NCBI GenBank assembly: GCA_946550725.1
Contig: CAMNQX010000002.1
Coordinates: forward strand, 1-64,000
DNA length: 64,000 nt
Direction: 5' to 3'
DNA from: an uncultured Clostridia bacterium
GTDB taxonomy: Bacteria; Bacillota; Clostridia; Oscillospirales; Oscillospiraceae
Each line of letters begins with the position of its first letter. Positions within the stretch are counted from its first letter, which is position 1. Below the pieces are notes generated by a model that saw only the letters and a list, made by a program, of their open reading frames with translations, was not told the origin of the DNA and did not search any database. This document shows positions 31,651 to 40,859 of the stretch, piece by piece. The position numbers were made by a program, and so were the translations under genes.

Positions 31651-31746
31651 GGCGCTTTTTGTCCGGTCCCCGAACCGGCCTTATCGTATCGGGCCTATGC
31701 TCCCTCCTGTGGGAACGTGGTCAGGAATGTTGCAGGGGCTTCTTTT

Positions 31747-32703
31747 TTATTGCGCGGTCTCCTCCTCCGCCCCGGTGTGGCCGGTCAGGTACTCCAGCCA
31801 CCGCACATAGCCCTCTTTTTTGAAGTGAACGCCGTCGGTGGTCAGCTCCTCCTGCACCTCACCGTTCCTGTCCAGGAGGTCCTCCGGAATGCCCAGAAGG
31901 ATCACGTCCTTCTCCTCGCAGACCGTCTTCAGCGCCTCATTATAGTTGGCAACGCCCTCGTTGGTGATGTAATCGGGCATCCCCTTTTCCCTGCACTTGG
32001 CCTCGTTCACCGGGATCAGGGACTGGACATAGACCGTTGCGTCGGGCTGGCACTCCCGGATGGCGTCCAGCACCTTGCCGTAGGCCTTGCCAAAGCCCGC
32101 GGGGTCGAAATAGCCCAGCTCGTTGACCCCCACGGAGATATACACCTTTCCGTATTTCCCCTCCGCCAGGGCGTCCAGGACCGATACCTTTTTCTCCCCC
32201 CGGGGAAATACCTCCTTGCCGTTGGCGATGGCGTAAATAGAAAGGCCAGTGTGATCCAGGAAGGTCGTCTTTGGGGTAATGCCGCTGTAAAGCCGCAGGC
32301 CCGCCACCCTGGAGTCCCCAATGAACACCGCGTCGGCAAACCATTCGTCGCTGTCCACCGCCGGGGCCGGGTCGGCGGAGGGCGGAGCGGCCTCCGTTTG
32401 GGTCGGCTGAGGCTCCCGCGCCGCCGTCGGCGCCACGGAGGCAGACGGAAGCGGCGGCGTGGGGTCGGCCGCCGTGGGCGTCGGGCCGTTCTCCCCCCGC
32501 TCCGCCGGAAGAAAGGCCCGGATGACCAGGATCACCGCCAGCAAGACGCAAACCGCCAGCAGAAGGCCCAGCCACCCCGGCGCGGACCGCCGTCTGCGCC
32601 GCCTGCGGCGGGGCCGCCGGTAAGGGGTCTGCCGGGAATAGGGGGTCAAGAAAGGCTCCTCTGTACCCCTCAAAAAATCATCCTTTGAAAATGGATCATG
32701 CAT
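31747..32703 (-). CDS. Membrane-anchored SGNH/GDSL hydrolase
   Basis: 318 aa. Arg-rich cytoplasmic N-terminus (27-40), one TM (about 43-65), a long Pro/Ala/Thr linker (about 70-118) and an extracellular SGNH domain: block I FIGDSRVAG (nucleophile Ser), block III VGVNELG and block V DGVHF (Asp-His). Likely an esterase or acetyl-hydrolase acting on cell-wall glycans, like DltD/OatA-associated hydrolases. GGGGGAGG lies before the ATG. It is monocistronic with its own promoter. Confidence 0.87.
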   Translation of the reverse strand: MHDPFSKDDFLRGTEEPFLTPYSRQTPYRRPRRRRRRRRSAPGWLGLLLAVCVLLAVILVIRAFLPAERGENGPTPTAADPTPPLPSASVAPTAAREPQPTQTEAAPPSADPAPAVDSDEWFADAVFIGDSRVAGLRLYSGITPKTTFLDHTGLSIYAIANGKEVFPRGEKKVSVLDALAEGKYGKVYISVGVNELGYFDPAGFGKAYGKVLDAIRECQPDATVYVQSLIPVNEAKCREKGMPDYITNEGVANYNEALKTVCEEKDVILLGIPEDLLDRNGEVQEELTTDGVHFKKEGYVRWLEYLTGHTGAEEETAQ

Positions 32704-32756
32704 GATGCCTTACCTCCCCCCGCCAGCGTAATCTCTGTTTCTTGTCTTCTTGTGGA

Positions 32757-32785
32757 ATTATACAGGATGCGCCTCCTGATTGCAA
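32757..32785 (-). promoter_or_regulatory. Sigma-A promoter of the SGNH hydrolase gene
   Basis: TTGCAA (32780-32785), 17-nt spacer, TATAAT (32757-32762) on the minus strand. Confidence 0.75.
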
Positions 32786-32957
32786 TCCGTTTTCCCGCGC
32801 GTCCCCGCCAAAAAGGTCCCAATTCCGTGGGATCGGGGCTTTTGCGCCCTGTCAGCCGCCCTCTCGGTGATCTTGTCATATAGATCTGGGGATCTCCTGC
32901 TAGCGGCCCTGGTCATTTTGTGTTATTATCCTATCAGAACGAAAGGAGAAACGCAAG

Positions 32958-34139
32958 ATGATACACTTACTTTTGGCCGTGATCTACGCTTCGTTTATCA
33001 GTCTGGGCCTGCCCGATTCCCTGCTGGGGTCGGCTTGGCCCTCCATGTACCAAGGCTTCGGCGTGCCGGTATCCTATTCGGGGATCATCTTCTTCATCAT
33101 CTCGGCGGGGACGGTGCTCTCCAGTCTGGCCAGCGACCGTCTCACACGCCGCCTGGGAGCGGGAAAGGTAACGGCCATCAGCGTGGCCATGACGGCGGCC
33201 GCCCTCTTTGGTTTTTCCGTCAGCGGCTCCTTCTGGATGCTGTGCCTGTGGGCCGTGCCCTACGGCCTGGGGGCGGGGAGCGTGGATGCGGCGCTGAACA
33301 ACTATGTGGCCCTCCACTACGCCAGCCGCCACATGAGCTGGCTCCACTGCATGTGGGGCGTGGGCGCGTCCATTGGGCCGTACATCATGGGCTACGCCCT
33401 CACCGGCTGGGGGAGCTGGAGCCTGGGCTATCGGATCATCAGCGTGATGCAGCTGGCGCTGACCGTTGTCATCGTGCTGAGTCTTCCCCTCTGGAAGGGC
33501 GGCGCACAGCGGTCGGACAGCGAACAAGACGCCCCGCCCACGCCGCTCACCCTGGGGCAGATCATCGCTGTGCCCGGGGTGAAGGCGGTGATGGTCACCT
33601 TCTTCTGCTACTGCGCCCTGGAGCAGACCACGGGGCTTTGGGCCAGCAGTTACCTGGTGCTCCACAAGGGTGTCGCCCCATCGACGGCGGCCAGCTTTGC
33701 CAGCCTGTTTTTCATTGGCATCACCGTGGGCCGTGCGCTGAACGGCTTTTTGACCATGAAGCTTAGCGACGCGAAGCTCATTCGGCTGGGACAGGGGATC
33801 ATCGCGGTGGGGCTTGCCGCGTTCCTCCTTCCCCTGGGGGAATACGCCGCCCTGGTGGGGCTGATCCTCATCGGCCTGGGCTGCGCCCCCATCTACCCCT
33901 GCATCATCCACTCCACCCCCGACCATTTCGGCGCGGACAAGTCCCAGGCCATTATCGGCGTGCAGATGGCCAGCGCCTATGTGGGCAACTGCCTCATGCC
34001 GCCGCTGTTCGGCCTGATCGCCAACCACATCTCGGTATCCCTGTTCCCCCTCTATCTGCTGGTCATTCTGGCGCTGATGGTCTTCATGCACGAAACGCTG
34101 TTGAAACGCTGTGGGGAAAACGGCGGGATACGAGGGTGA
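32958..34139 (+). CDS. MFS transporter
   Basis: 393 aa, about 12 TM segments. The loop motif DRLTRRLGAGKVTA (TM2-TM3) matches the major facilitator signature, and AVPYGLGAGSVDAALNNYVA matches sugar-type MFS permeases (FucP/YfkF-like). AAAGGAGAAA precedes the ATG. The C-terminal tail is short and basic. Substrate unknown. It is divergent from the SGNH hydrolase gene and followed by an interspersed repeat copy. Confidence 0.88.
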   Translation: MIHLLLAVIYASFISLGLPDSLLGSAWPSMYQGFGVPVSYSGIIFFIISAGTVLSSLASDRLTRRLGAGKVTAISVAMTAAALFGFSVSGSFWMLCLWAVPYGLGAGSVDAALNNYVALHYASRHMSWLHCMWGVGASIGPYIMGYALTGWGSWSLGYRIISVMQLALTVVIVLSLPLWKGGAQRSDSEQDAPPTPLTLGQIIAVPGVKAVMVTFFCYCALEQTTGLWASSYLVLHKGVAPSTAASFASLFFIGITVGRALNGFLTMKLSDAKLIRLGQGIIAVGLAAFLLPLGEYAALVGLILIGLGCAPIYPCIIHSTPDHFGADKSQAIIGVQMASAYVGNCLMPPLFGLIANHISVSLFPLYLLVILALMVFMHETLLKRCGENGGIRG

Positions 34140-34158
34140 GACGGTTCTGAAACGTTGC

Positions 34159-34240
34159 GGGCGGCTGAGGACAGCCGCCCCTACGGTCCCTACCGAACCG
34201 TTCGTTGCCTTTGCAGGGGCCGATGTCTTATTGGCCCGCA
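34159..34240. repeat. Interspersed REP-like element, family A, copy 1
   Basis: Two 26-bp palindromic units facing each other: GGGCGGCTGAGGACAGCCGC plus CCCTAC (34159-34184), and a degraded reverse unit GCAGGGGCCGATGTCTTATT plus GGCCCG (34215-34240), 30 nt apart. The same composite occurs at 51925-52000 and 55563-55641. Confidence 0.75.
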
Positions 34241-34246
34241 TAGGAA

Positions 34247-34276
34247 AAGGCCCGCAGTCTTGCGACTGCGGGCCTT
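34247..34276 (-). terminator. Intrinsic terminator after the giant SLH gene
   Basis: 13-bp stem AAGGCCCGCAGTC / GACTGCGGGCCTT, loop ttgc; TTTT follows on the minus strand. Confidence 0.85.
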
Positions 34277-34290
34277 CTTGCGTGAAAACG

Positions 34291-37200
34291 TTATTTGAGC
34301 AACGCGATGAACCGGTCCAGCATCACCGCGACTTCCGCGCGGGTGACGTTGGTGGTGGGATCGAGGACGTTGCCGCCCTTGCCCTGGAGGATGCCCTTGT
34401 TTACGCACCAGGCCACGCCGTTCACGGCCCAGCTGCCGGTGTTCTCGCCGTCGGCGAAGGCCTCCAGCGCCTTGGGATCAGCAGAGGTGTCCATGCCGAT
34501 GAGCTTGGCGTAGCGGGCCAGCATCACTGCCAGCTGCTCCCGGGTGATCACGTCTTCGGGGGCAAAGATGTCGGCGGTGTAGCCGGTAACAACACCGGCC
34601 TTCGCGGCCCAGGCCACGCCTTCGGTGTAGAACTTGCCCTCAGCCACGTCCTGGAAGGTGGTTTCGTAGTCCGTCTTGCCCTGGGACAGGCGGTGGAGCA
34701 CCGTTGCCAGAGAGCCGCGGCTCATGGGGGCGACCATGTCGAACTTGTTGTTTCCAACGCCCTTCACCAGTTCCAGAGCGGCGGCGTTGTGGATGGCCTT
34801 GTCCGCCCAGTGGCCCTCGGGCACGTCGTCAAAGCGGGTCTCGGGGGCGGGAATGGTAGCGGGCAGCTCCACCTTGGCCAGCTCCTCGCCCTTAGCATCA
34901 GTGACGGTGATGGTCACGGCTCCGTCCTTGGTGGTGACGGTCTCGGACTTGGAGCCGTCGGGCTTCTCGGCGGTCTTGGTCACCGTGCCGTCAGGTTTCG
35001 TCACGGTGGTCACCTTGGTACCGTCCTCCCGGGTCTCGGTCTGGGTGGTCTCGGAAGATGTGCTGTTGCCGCCGGAGGTGGACGCGCCTACCCGCACGGT
35101 GCAGGTGGCGGAGACCTCCGCATATTGATCCGTTCCCAGCAAGGTGGCGGTAAAGGTGTAGGTCTTGTGGTCGCCGGGCAGCTCCACGGTGTAGGTGCCG
35201 TCCTCGTTGCGGATCACGGGGAGCATCAGGTCGCTGGCCTCTACATAAGACCCGGTGCGGTCGGCGTACGCGGGCAGGGTGACCGTGAGGGTGACCTCAC
35301 CCGCTCCGCTCAAGGCGCTGGGGCTGGCGGTGATGGCGATCTTGGGGGTCGCCTTCTCAATGGTCACCTTGGCCTGGCCCTGAGCGCCCACCATTCCGGT
35401 GGCCGTGACCTGATACCAGACCACGTACTCGCCCACCGCGCTAAAGGTGGGATTGTTGGCGGAGAAGTTGACGCCGTCGCTGGAATAGGTCACTCTGGCG
35501 CTTCCGTCCACGGGGTCGGTCACCGCAACCTGGATGCCGTGAGCCAGTCCGTCGTACGCGGTCACTACGTCCTCCGCCTCGGCCTGCACCGCGCTGGACG
35601 CGGTGACCGTCACGACGCAGGTGTCCCGGATGGTCTCATCCGCCGCCGTGGTGACGGTAATGGTCGCCGTTCCCGGGGCAACGCCGGTGATCACGCCGTT
35701 GGCCACGGAGACCACCGCCGGATCACTGGTCTCCCAGAGGACAGTCTTGTTGGTGGCGTTGGAGGGCGTGACATACGCCACCAGCGTATCGGTCGCGCCC
35801 ACGTCAATGGACACGCTGGGCCGCACGATCTCCACATTGGCGGGCATCACGCCGTCCGCATCGGCGGCCACCACCACGCCGGTGGGCTGGGACAGCACCA
35901 TCCCGGAGAAGCCGCCGCCCGACACAGCGGTGACCTTCATCACGATCTGCTTGCCCTGGGACAGCTCGGTGATCGCCCGGCTGCGGCCGGTGGCCCCGGT
36001 GATCTCCTGTACGCTCGCCACTGTTCCGTCGCTATTCAGCGTCGCCCAGCACCACTGATAGGTCACGTGGCCGTCCGCCCCGGCAGGGGTGATATTGGCG
36101 GTCAGCCGCTGACCCACCTTGGCCACGCCGGAAATGCTCACCTTCTCCAGGGGTACGATCTCCCGCTCGCCCTGCACGGTGATGGCTAGGGCATCCTCCA
36201 CCAGGTCGGCGGCGATATGGATCGCTCCGGTCTCCTTGGTGTAGGTAAAGTCGGTAAACGCCTGTCCACCCATGGTGACGGTGATCTCGTCAGGGAGCTG
36301 ATATCCCGCGTCCGGGGTGACCGCGGCGATAAACTCCTGATGCCAACCGGCTCTCGCGGGGGCGGAGAGGAAGCTCACACGCTCGCGGACGTACTCCACC
36401 GGGAAGGTCTTCAGCACGCCGTCGCCGTGGACGCTCACATTCTGGGTCACGCCGTGGGCAAAGGTCAGCGTCCGCGTCTCAGGATGGTCAGGGTCGGCGG
36501 CGGTGTAGGTGTAATCGGTAAACCGCTGGCCCGTTTCCGTCACCGTCACCGTCAGCGACCGGGGCATCTCGTAGCCCTCCGCCGGGGTCAGAATGATGGT
36601 GAAGGGAGTGCCGTGGGTGGTGGTGTGGTCATGCCCCGCCATATTGCAGTTGATGTTGGTCAGAGCGTGGCCGATGGTGTAGGTCTTCAGGCGGAATTCG
36701 GCCGAAATGGTCACGCTGGCGATGCCGCGGGGCATGATAAAGGTGTAAAGCCCCTCCGTCTCCTCATCCGCCTCGGCGATCACTTCGTCGCCGGCATTCG
36801 GAGTGGCCTTCAGGGAGCCGGGCACCAGCTCATAGCCCGTGTCAGGCGTTACCCTCAGGCGGACGGTGTCCCCCTCGGGGATCTGGGTACGGCCCACGGT
36901 GACCAGGCCGCCCACAAAGGTCTGGGGATTGTGGACCACCACGTCGCCCGTATTCTCGATGGAAATGGTCACGGTGCGGTGAGGACCGGCCTGATAGCAG
37001 TCGTCGGCGGCGCGGCGCACCACATAGGTGCCCGCCTCCAGGCCGGTGATCTTAGCCGTGCCAAAGTTCCCGGCCAAGCCGGTCTCATCATCGGACATAT
37101 CGGAAAACGCGGTCCAGCCGGTCTCGCCCGGGTCTACCGTGCCGTTTTCCACCTGCTTGTACTCGTACTTGCGGCCCTTGAACAGCCCAGTGATCTCGCC

Positions 37201-40200
37201 GTCGGCCTCTCCCGCGGCGGAGACGTTGGTAAAGGTGGGTACCGCCTTCAGCGGCAGCCCGTCCGCCTTGGTGACCGTCCCGGTGGTGTAGGTGGTCTCG
37301 CCGAAGTAATAGTCTCCCGCGGCGGTGACCTTCACGGTGAGCTTCTGGCCGATGTCCTCCTTCACGGGGGTGTAGGTCTTGGTCGTGGCCAAGGCCGTGC
37401 CCTGGGCGGTCTCGCCGCGGTACCACGCATAGGTCAGGTCGTTCTTGGCCGCCTCGATGATGTCGTTGACGTCGGCGGTCAGCTCGCTTCCGAACTTCAG
37501 CTCACCGCTCACCGCGGCCTGACCCACGATCTCTTGCTTTACGGTGACGTGTACCTTCTTCACAAGCGCCCCGTTGGCCGCGCTGGTGGCGGTGATGTCG
37601 GTCTCACCCACGCCCTGGGCGGTGATCAGGGCGTTCTGGCTGCCCGTATCCGCCGCCCACGGCTTGGTCACCGTAGCCACGGCGCTGCTGCCCGTCGTCC
37701 AGACGACAGTCTTGTCACTGGCGTCGGTGGGGGTAAGGGTGGGAACGACCACCTGGGCGCCGGAGGCACTCCCCGGGCGGAGGACCAGCTCCGCCTCGGT
37801 CACATCCAGCTCCAATGCCGTAGGCAGCGTGACCACCTTTACCGAACGGTACGCCCGCAGGCTTGGCTTTTGCTGGGAGCGGACGTAGATCTCCGCCGTA
37901 CCGGGCGCCACGGCGGTGACCACGCCGCCTTGCGTCACGGTGGCCACCGTCTCGTCGGTGCTCCACCAGGTCAACGCCGGGTTGGTGGCGTCAGAGGGGT
38001 TGACGGTGGGGGTCAGCGTCTTGGTGTTGCTTTGCTCCGCCGTGACCGGGTTGGTGTAGAGGGTGAACTCGTCGTTTTCCTCGAAGATCACGTTGGCCAC
38101 GGCCTTGCCCACGGTCACCGTCCGGGCGTCGGTCAGACCGTTGGAGGTTCGGATGGTAACGGTAGCCGTACCCGCAGCCACACCGGTGATGGTGGCTTCG
38201 GAGTAGGCCGCGTCCATATTGGGGTCCTTCCGGGCGTTGGGCAGAGCCTCAATATTGACTACGCCCTGCGGCTCGGCGGTCCATGTGACCGCCAGGTCCA
38301 CCCCCTGGGCGGGGGTGATGGTGGCCCGCAGAACGGCGGAGCCGCCCACATCCACCACCTCATCGGCGGCGGTGGAGCGGAGGATGGACACGCCGGTGAT
38401 GGCGTTGGTCACCGTCTGCTGGGTGGTGGCAGAGACCACCCCGCTGTAATTCCCGGTACCGGAAGCCTCCACCTTCAGGTGATACCCCGCGTCCGCCGAC
38501 TGGGGCGTGTAGGTGCTGCCGGTGGCGCCCTCGATCAGCGTCCAGGTGTTTTCAGTCGTCCCCTCCCGGAACCACTGGTAGGCCGCCGTGGCCCCTTGGG
38601 GGGCCACCGTGGTGGTGAGCGTACCGCTGTCCTCATCCTTGGTCAGGGTCACGCCCTCCAAATACGACTTGAGGGTGGACGTCAGGGTCACGTCATAAGC
38701 GGGCATTTGGAACTGGACGTAATAGCCCCGTTCCTTGTGCGCCGAGCCGTTATGGGTGACGTGCAGAATGTTTTCGGTGGAAACAACGGTGTCGTCCGCC
38801 GTCTTCTTCACCGTCAGGGGCGCGGCCATCTGCTTTTCCGCCGGGTCAGCGCTGTAAATGTTCACCACGTCGCCCTCGCTGGCAAGGACGGTGTTTGGCT
38901 CGGTCCCTGGGGGCAGAGGCGTGTCCGAGCCCAGCGCATACGCCGTCAAGGTGTCCGGCATGGTGATGGTCAGCTTGCTGTCCGCGCTGGTGATGTAAAG
39001 GTCCTTCACCGTGACGGTGGTGTTGTTGCCCCAGTTCATGAAGGCGATCTGGCCCGCCGCCGTGGGGCCGTTTCCTTCGCTGCCCCCGGCCTGCACGTCG
39101 TTCAAGACCTGCACGCCGTCGATCCACAGGCTGGCCTTGGCCACGCCGTCGGCCTGATGGAGGACGATCTCAAAGTGGCGGGTGTCGCCGGAGAGGAAGG
39201 ACGGCCCCTGGACCGCCTCGCTGGTCTGATGGGTCCCGCCGCTGACGCTCTCGGTGAACCAGCCGCCGGCGTTGTGGCTCTGGCCCACGTAGAAGAAATT
39301 GTTGTTGTCCGCGAACCGCAGGGCTACACCGAAGCCGGCGGCGGCGTTGGTCCCGCCGCGGGTGGCGTCAAACTCCACCACCAGGTCGGCGGCGGTGATG
39401 TCGTTGAGCTTGACCTGGCTCGTTCCGGCGTCCGTTCCACTGAAGTTCATGAGCAGCCCGCCGTTTTCCACACGAGCGGCGGTATTGGCCCCCGTCGCAT
39501 AGGTAGGAGACAACGCGGTCATGTCATAGTGGTAGTCCGCCCCGCCGATGGCGGTGAGGGCCACCAGTCCGCCTGTAAAGGTCGCCGTGGGGCTGTCGGT
39601 GGTGACGGTCACCTCCGTGTCGCCCAGCGCCGCGCCGTAGCCCGCCTTGGCGGCGCGGACCTTGTAGGTCCCGGCGGGCACATTTCCCACGTTCAGAGTG
39701 TAGCCGCCGGCGGCGTTGGTGGTGGCAGCGGTCACGCCGGAGACGGTGGAATAAGGGGCGGCAGCCCGCACCAGCGTCACCGTCGCGCCCTCCAGCGGGT
39801 CCGCGCCGTCGGTCACCGTGCCGGTGATGGCGCGGGCCACCCGCTGCATGGTAATGGTGTGGCCGGTCACGTTCCCGCCGCTGACCGTCACCGTTCCGCC
39901 GCCGGTGACCTCATAGCCGTCCCAAGCCACGTTTACGGGGTAGGTCCCGTTGCGCAGGGTGACGGAGTACGCGCCGTTTTCATCGGTGGTGGCGGTCGCG
40001 CCCTCGATGTTCACCACCGCGCCGCTGATGGGGGCGTTGTTGTTGCCGGCGTCCACCACCGTGCCGGAGACGGTGTAGCTCTGCTCCTCCGGGGCGGCCA
40101 CCACGCGGATCTCCGCGGCGTGCATATATTGGTCGGTGTTGCCGTTGCCCGCGGTGTGCACGCCCACCAGCTTGATGTATTTTGCCTGCACCGGGGTAAA

Positions 40201-40824
40201 GTTTGCCACTTCCCAGGCTCCGGTGGGCAGCATCCCTCTGCCCTCCACATTTTCAAAGGCAGCCCAGTCGCCGGTGGCCACGGACGTCCAGTCCGTTCCG
40301 TTCCGGCTGACCTCAATGCGGTAGCTGGTCACATAGCCGTTCCCGTTCACCGTCGGGGTGGCGCTGGCGTTGGCGCTGGTATAATCCGAGCGGGGACGGT
40401 AACGGAGCGCCGAGACCCAGGTGACCTCAGGCAGCTCCACCGCGATCCAGCGGCCGCTCTCGTTGGTCGCCATGTTGGAATGCCAAAAGGTATTCATCTG
40501 ATTGTCCGCAGCATATCCCTTCGGCCCTTCTGTGGTGTGGGTCGTGGAGTTTTCGCTGGATACCGTCAGCGTATAGGTGGTGCGGTCGATATCCCGGCTG
40601 TCGTCGGTGGCCGTAATATCGTCAGAGGTATCCCCGTCCACCAAGGCGGCGGGGCCGTCCTCCATCACCGCCGGGGCGGCGGCCTGCGCGCCAACCTCCT
40701 CCGCCGGGACGGCGGGCCGTTCTGTATCATCCATCCGCGCCGCCAGGGCGGTGGCGGGGAACAGGGACAACGCCATGACCAGAGCCAACAGCAGCGCGCC
40801 CCAACGTTTCCAAGTGTATTTCAT
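34291..40824 (-). CDS. Giant multidomain SLH surface protein
   Basis: 2177 aa. Signal peptide (1-29, ending TALAAR). Discoidin-like F5/8C domain (about 50-240, NTFWHSNMATNESGRW, AKYIKLVGVH). Two carboxypeptidase-regulatory-like beta domains (about 245-300 and 325-395, GAVVNIEGATATTDENGAYS). A LamG/jelly-roll domain (about 410-600). Then many Ig-like units including Big_2 types (VTWTAEPQGVVNI, TVLWETSDPAVVSV; about 650-1900). A Thr-rich cassette (about 1920-1995) precedes three SLH repeats (1998-2177). AAAGGA lies 11 nt before the ATG at 40824. It is 35 bp downstream of the GH-D glycosidase gene, so the two are co-transcribed and probably work at the same glycan. Confidence 0.9.
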   Translation of the reverse strand: MKYTWKRWGALLLALVMALSLFPATALAARMDDTERPAVPAEEVGAQAAAPAVMEDGPAALVDGDTSDDITATDDSRDIDRTTYTLTVSSENSTTHTTEGPKGYAADNQMNTFWHSNMATNESGRWIAVELPEVTWVSALRYRPRSDYTSANASATPTVNGNGYVTSYRIEVSRNGTDWTSVATGDWAAFENVEGRGMLPTGAWEVANFTPVQAKYIKLVGVHTAGNGNTDQYMHAAEIRVVAAPEEQSYTVSGTVVDAGNNNAPISGAVVNIEGATATTDENGAYSVTLRNGTYPVNVAWDGYEVTGGGTVTVSGGNVTGHTITMQRVARAITGTVTDGADPLEGATVTLVRAAAPYSTVSGVTAATTNAAGGYTLNVGNVPAGTYKVRAAKAGYGAALGDTEVTVTTDSPTATFTGGLVALTAIGGADYHYDMTALSPTYATGANTAARVENGGLLMNFSGTDAGTSQVKLNDITAADLVVEFDATRGGTNAAAGFGVALRFADNNNFFYVGQSHNAGGWFTESVSGGTHQTSEAVQGPSFLSGDTRHFEIVLHQADGVAKASLWIDGVQVLNDVQAGGSEGNGPTAAGQIAFMNWGNNTTVTVKDLYITSADSKLTITMPDTLTAYALGSDTPLPPGTEPNTVLASEGDVVNIYSADPAEKQMAAPLTVKKTADDTVVSTENILHVTHNGSAHKERGYYVQFQMPAYDVTLTSTLKSYLEGVTLTKDEDSGTLTTTVAPQGATAAYQWFREGTTENTWTLIEGATGSTYTPQSADAGYHLKVEASGTGNYSGVVSATTQQTVTNAITGVSILRSTAADEVVDVGGSAVLRATITPAQGVDLAVTWTAEPQGVVNIEALPNARKDPNMDAAYSEATITGVAAGTATVTIRTSNGLTDARTVTVGKAVANVIFEENDEFTLYTNPVTAEQSNTKTLTPTVNPSDATNPALTWWSTDETVATVTQGGVVTAVAPGTAEIYVRSQQKPSLRAYRSVKVVTLPTALELDVTEAELVLRPGSASGAQVVVPTLTPTDASDKTVVWTTGSSAVATVTKPWAADTGSQNALITAQGVGETDITATSAANGALVKKVHVTVKQEIVGQAAVSGELKFGSELTADVNDIIEAAKNDLTYAWYRGETAQGTALATTKTYTPVKEDIGQKLTVKVTAAGDYYFGETTYTTGTVTKADGLPLKAVPTFTNVSAAGEADGEITGLFKGRKYEYKQVENGTVDPGETGWTAFSDMSDDETGLAGNFGTAKITGLEAGTYVVRRAADDCYQAGPHRTVTISIENTGDVVVHNPQTFVGGLVTVGRTQIPEGDTVRLRVTPDTGYELVPGSLKATPNAGDEVIAEADEETEGLYTFIMPRGIASVTISAEFRLKTYTIGHALTNINCNMAGHDHTTTHGTPFTIILTPAEGYEMPRSLTVTVTETGQRFTDYTYTAADPDHPETRTLTFAHGVTQNVSVHGDGVLKTFPVEYVRERVSFLSAPARAGWHQEFIAAVTPDAGYQLPDEITVTMGGQAFTDFTYTKETGAIHIAADLVEDALAITVQGEREIVPLEKVSISGVAKVGQRLTANITPAGADGHVTYQWCWATLNSDGTVASVQEITGATGRSRAITELSQGKQIVMKVTAVSGGGFSGMVLSQPTGVVVAADADGVMPANVEIVRPSVSIDVGATDTLVAYVTPSNATNKTVLWETSDPAVVSVANGVITGVAPGTATITVTTAADETIRDTCVVTVTASSAVQAEAEDVVTAYDGLAHGIQVAVTDPVDGSARVTYSSDGVNFSANNPTFSAVGEYVVWYQVTATGMVGAQGQAKVTIEKATPKIAITASPSALSGAGEVTLTVTLPAYADRTGSYVEASDLMLPVIRNEDGTYTVELPGDHKTYTFTATLLGTDQYAEVSATCTVRVGASTSGGNSTSSETTQTETREDGTKVTTVTKPDGTVTKTAEKPDGSKSETVTTKDGAVTITVTDAKGEELAKVELPATIPAPETRFDDVPEGHWADKAIHNAAALELVKGVGNNKFDMVAPMSRGSLATVLHRLSQGKTDYETTFQDVAEGKFYTEGVAWAAKAGVVTGYTADIFAPEDVITREQLAVMLARYAKLIGMDTSADPKALEAFADGENTGSWAVNGVAWCVNKGILQGKGGNVLDPTTNVTRAEVAVMLDRFIALLK

Positions 40825-40859
40825 CCGGATCATCATCCTTTCCGTATGTTGTTCGGAGC

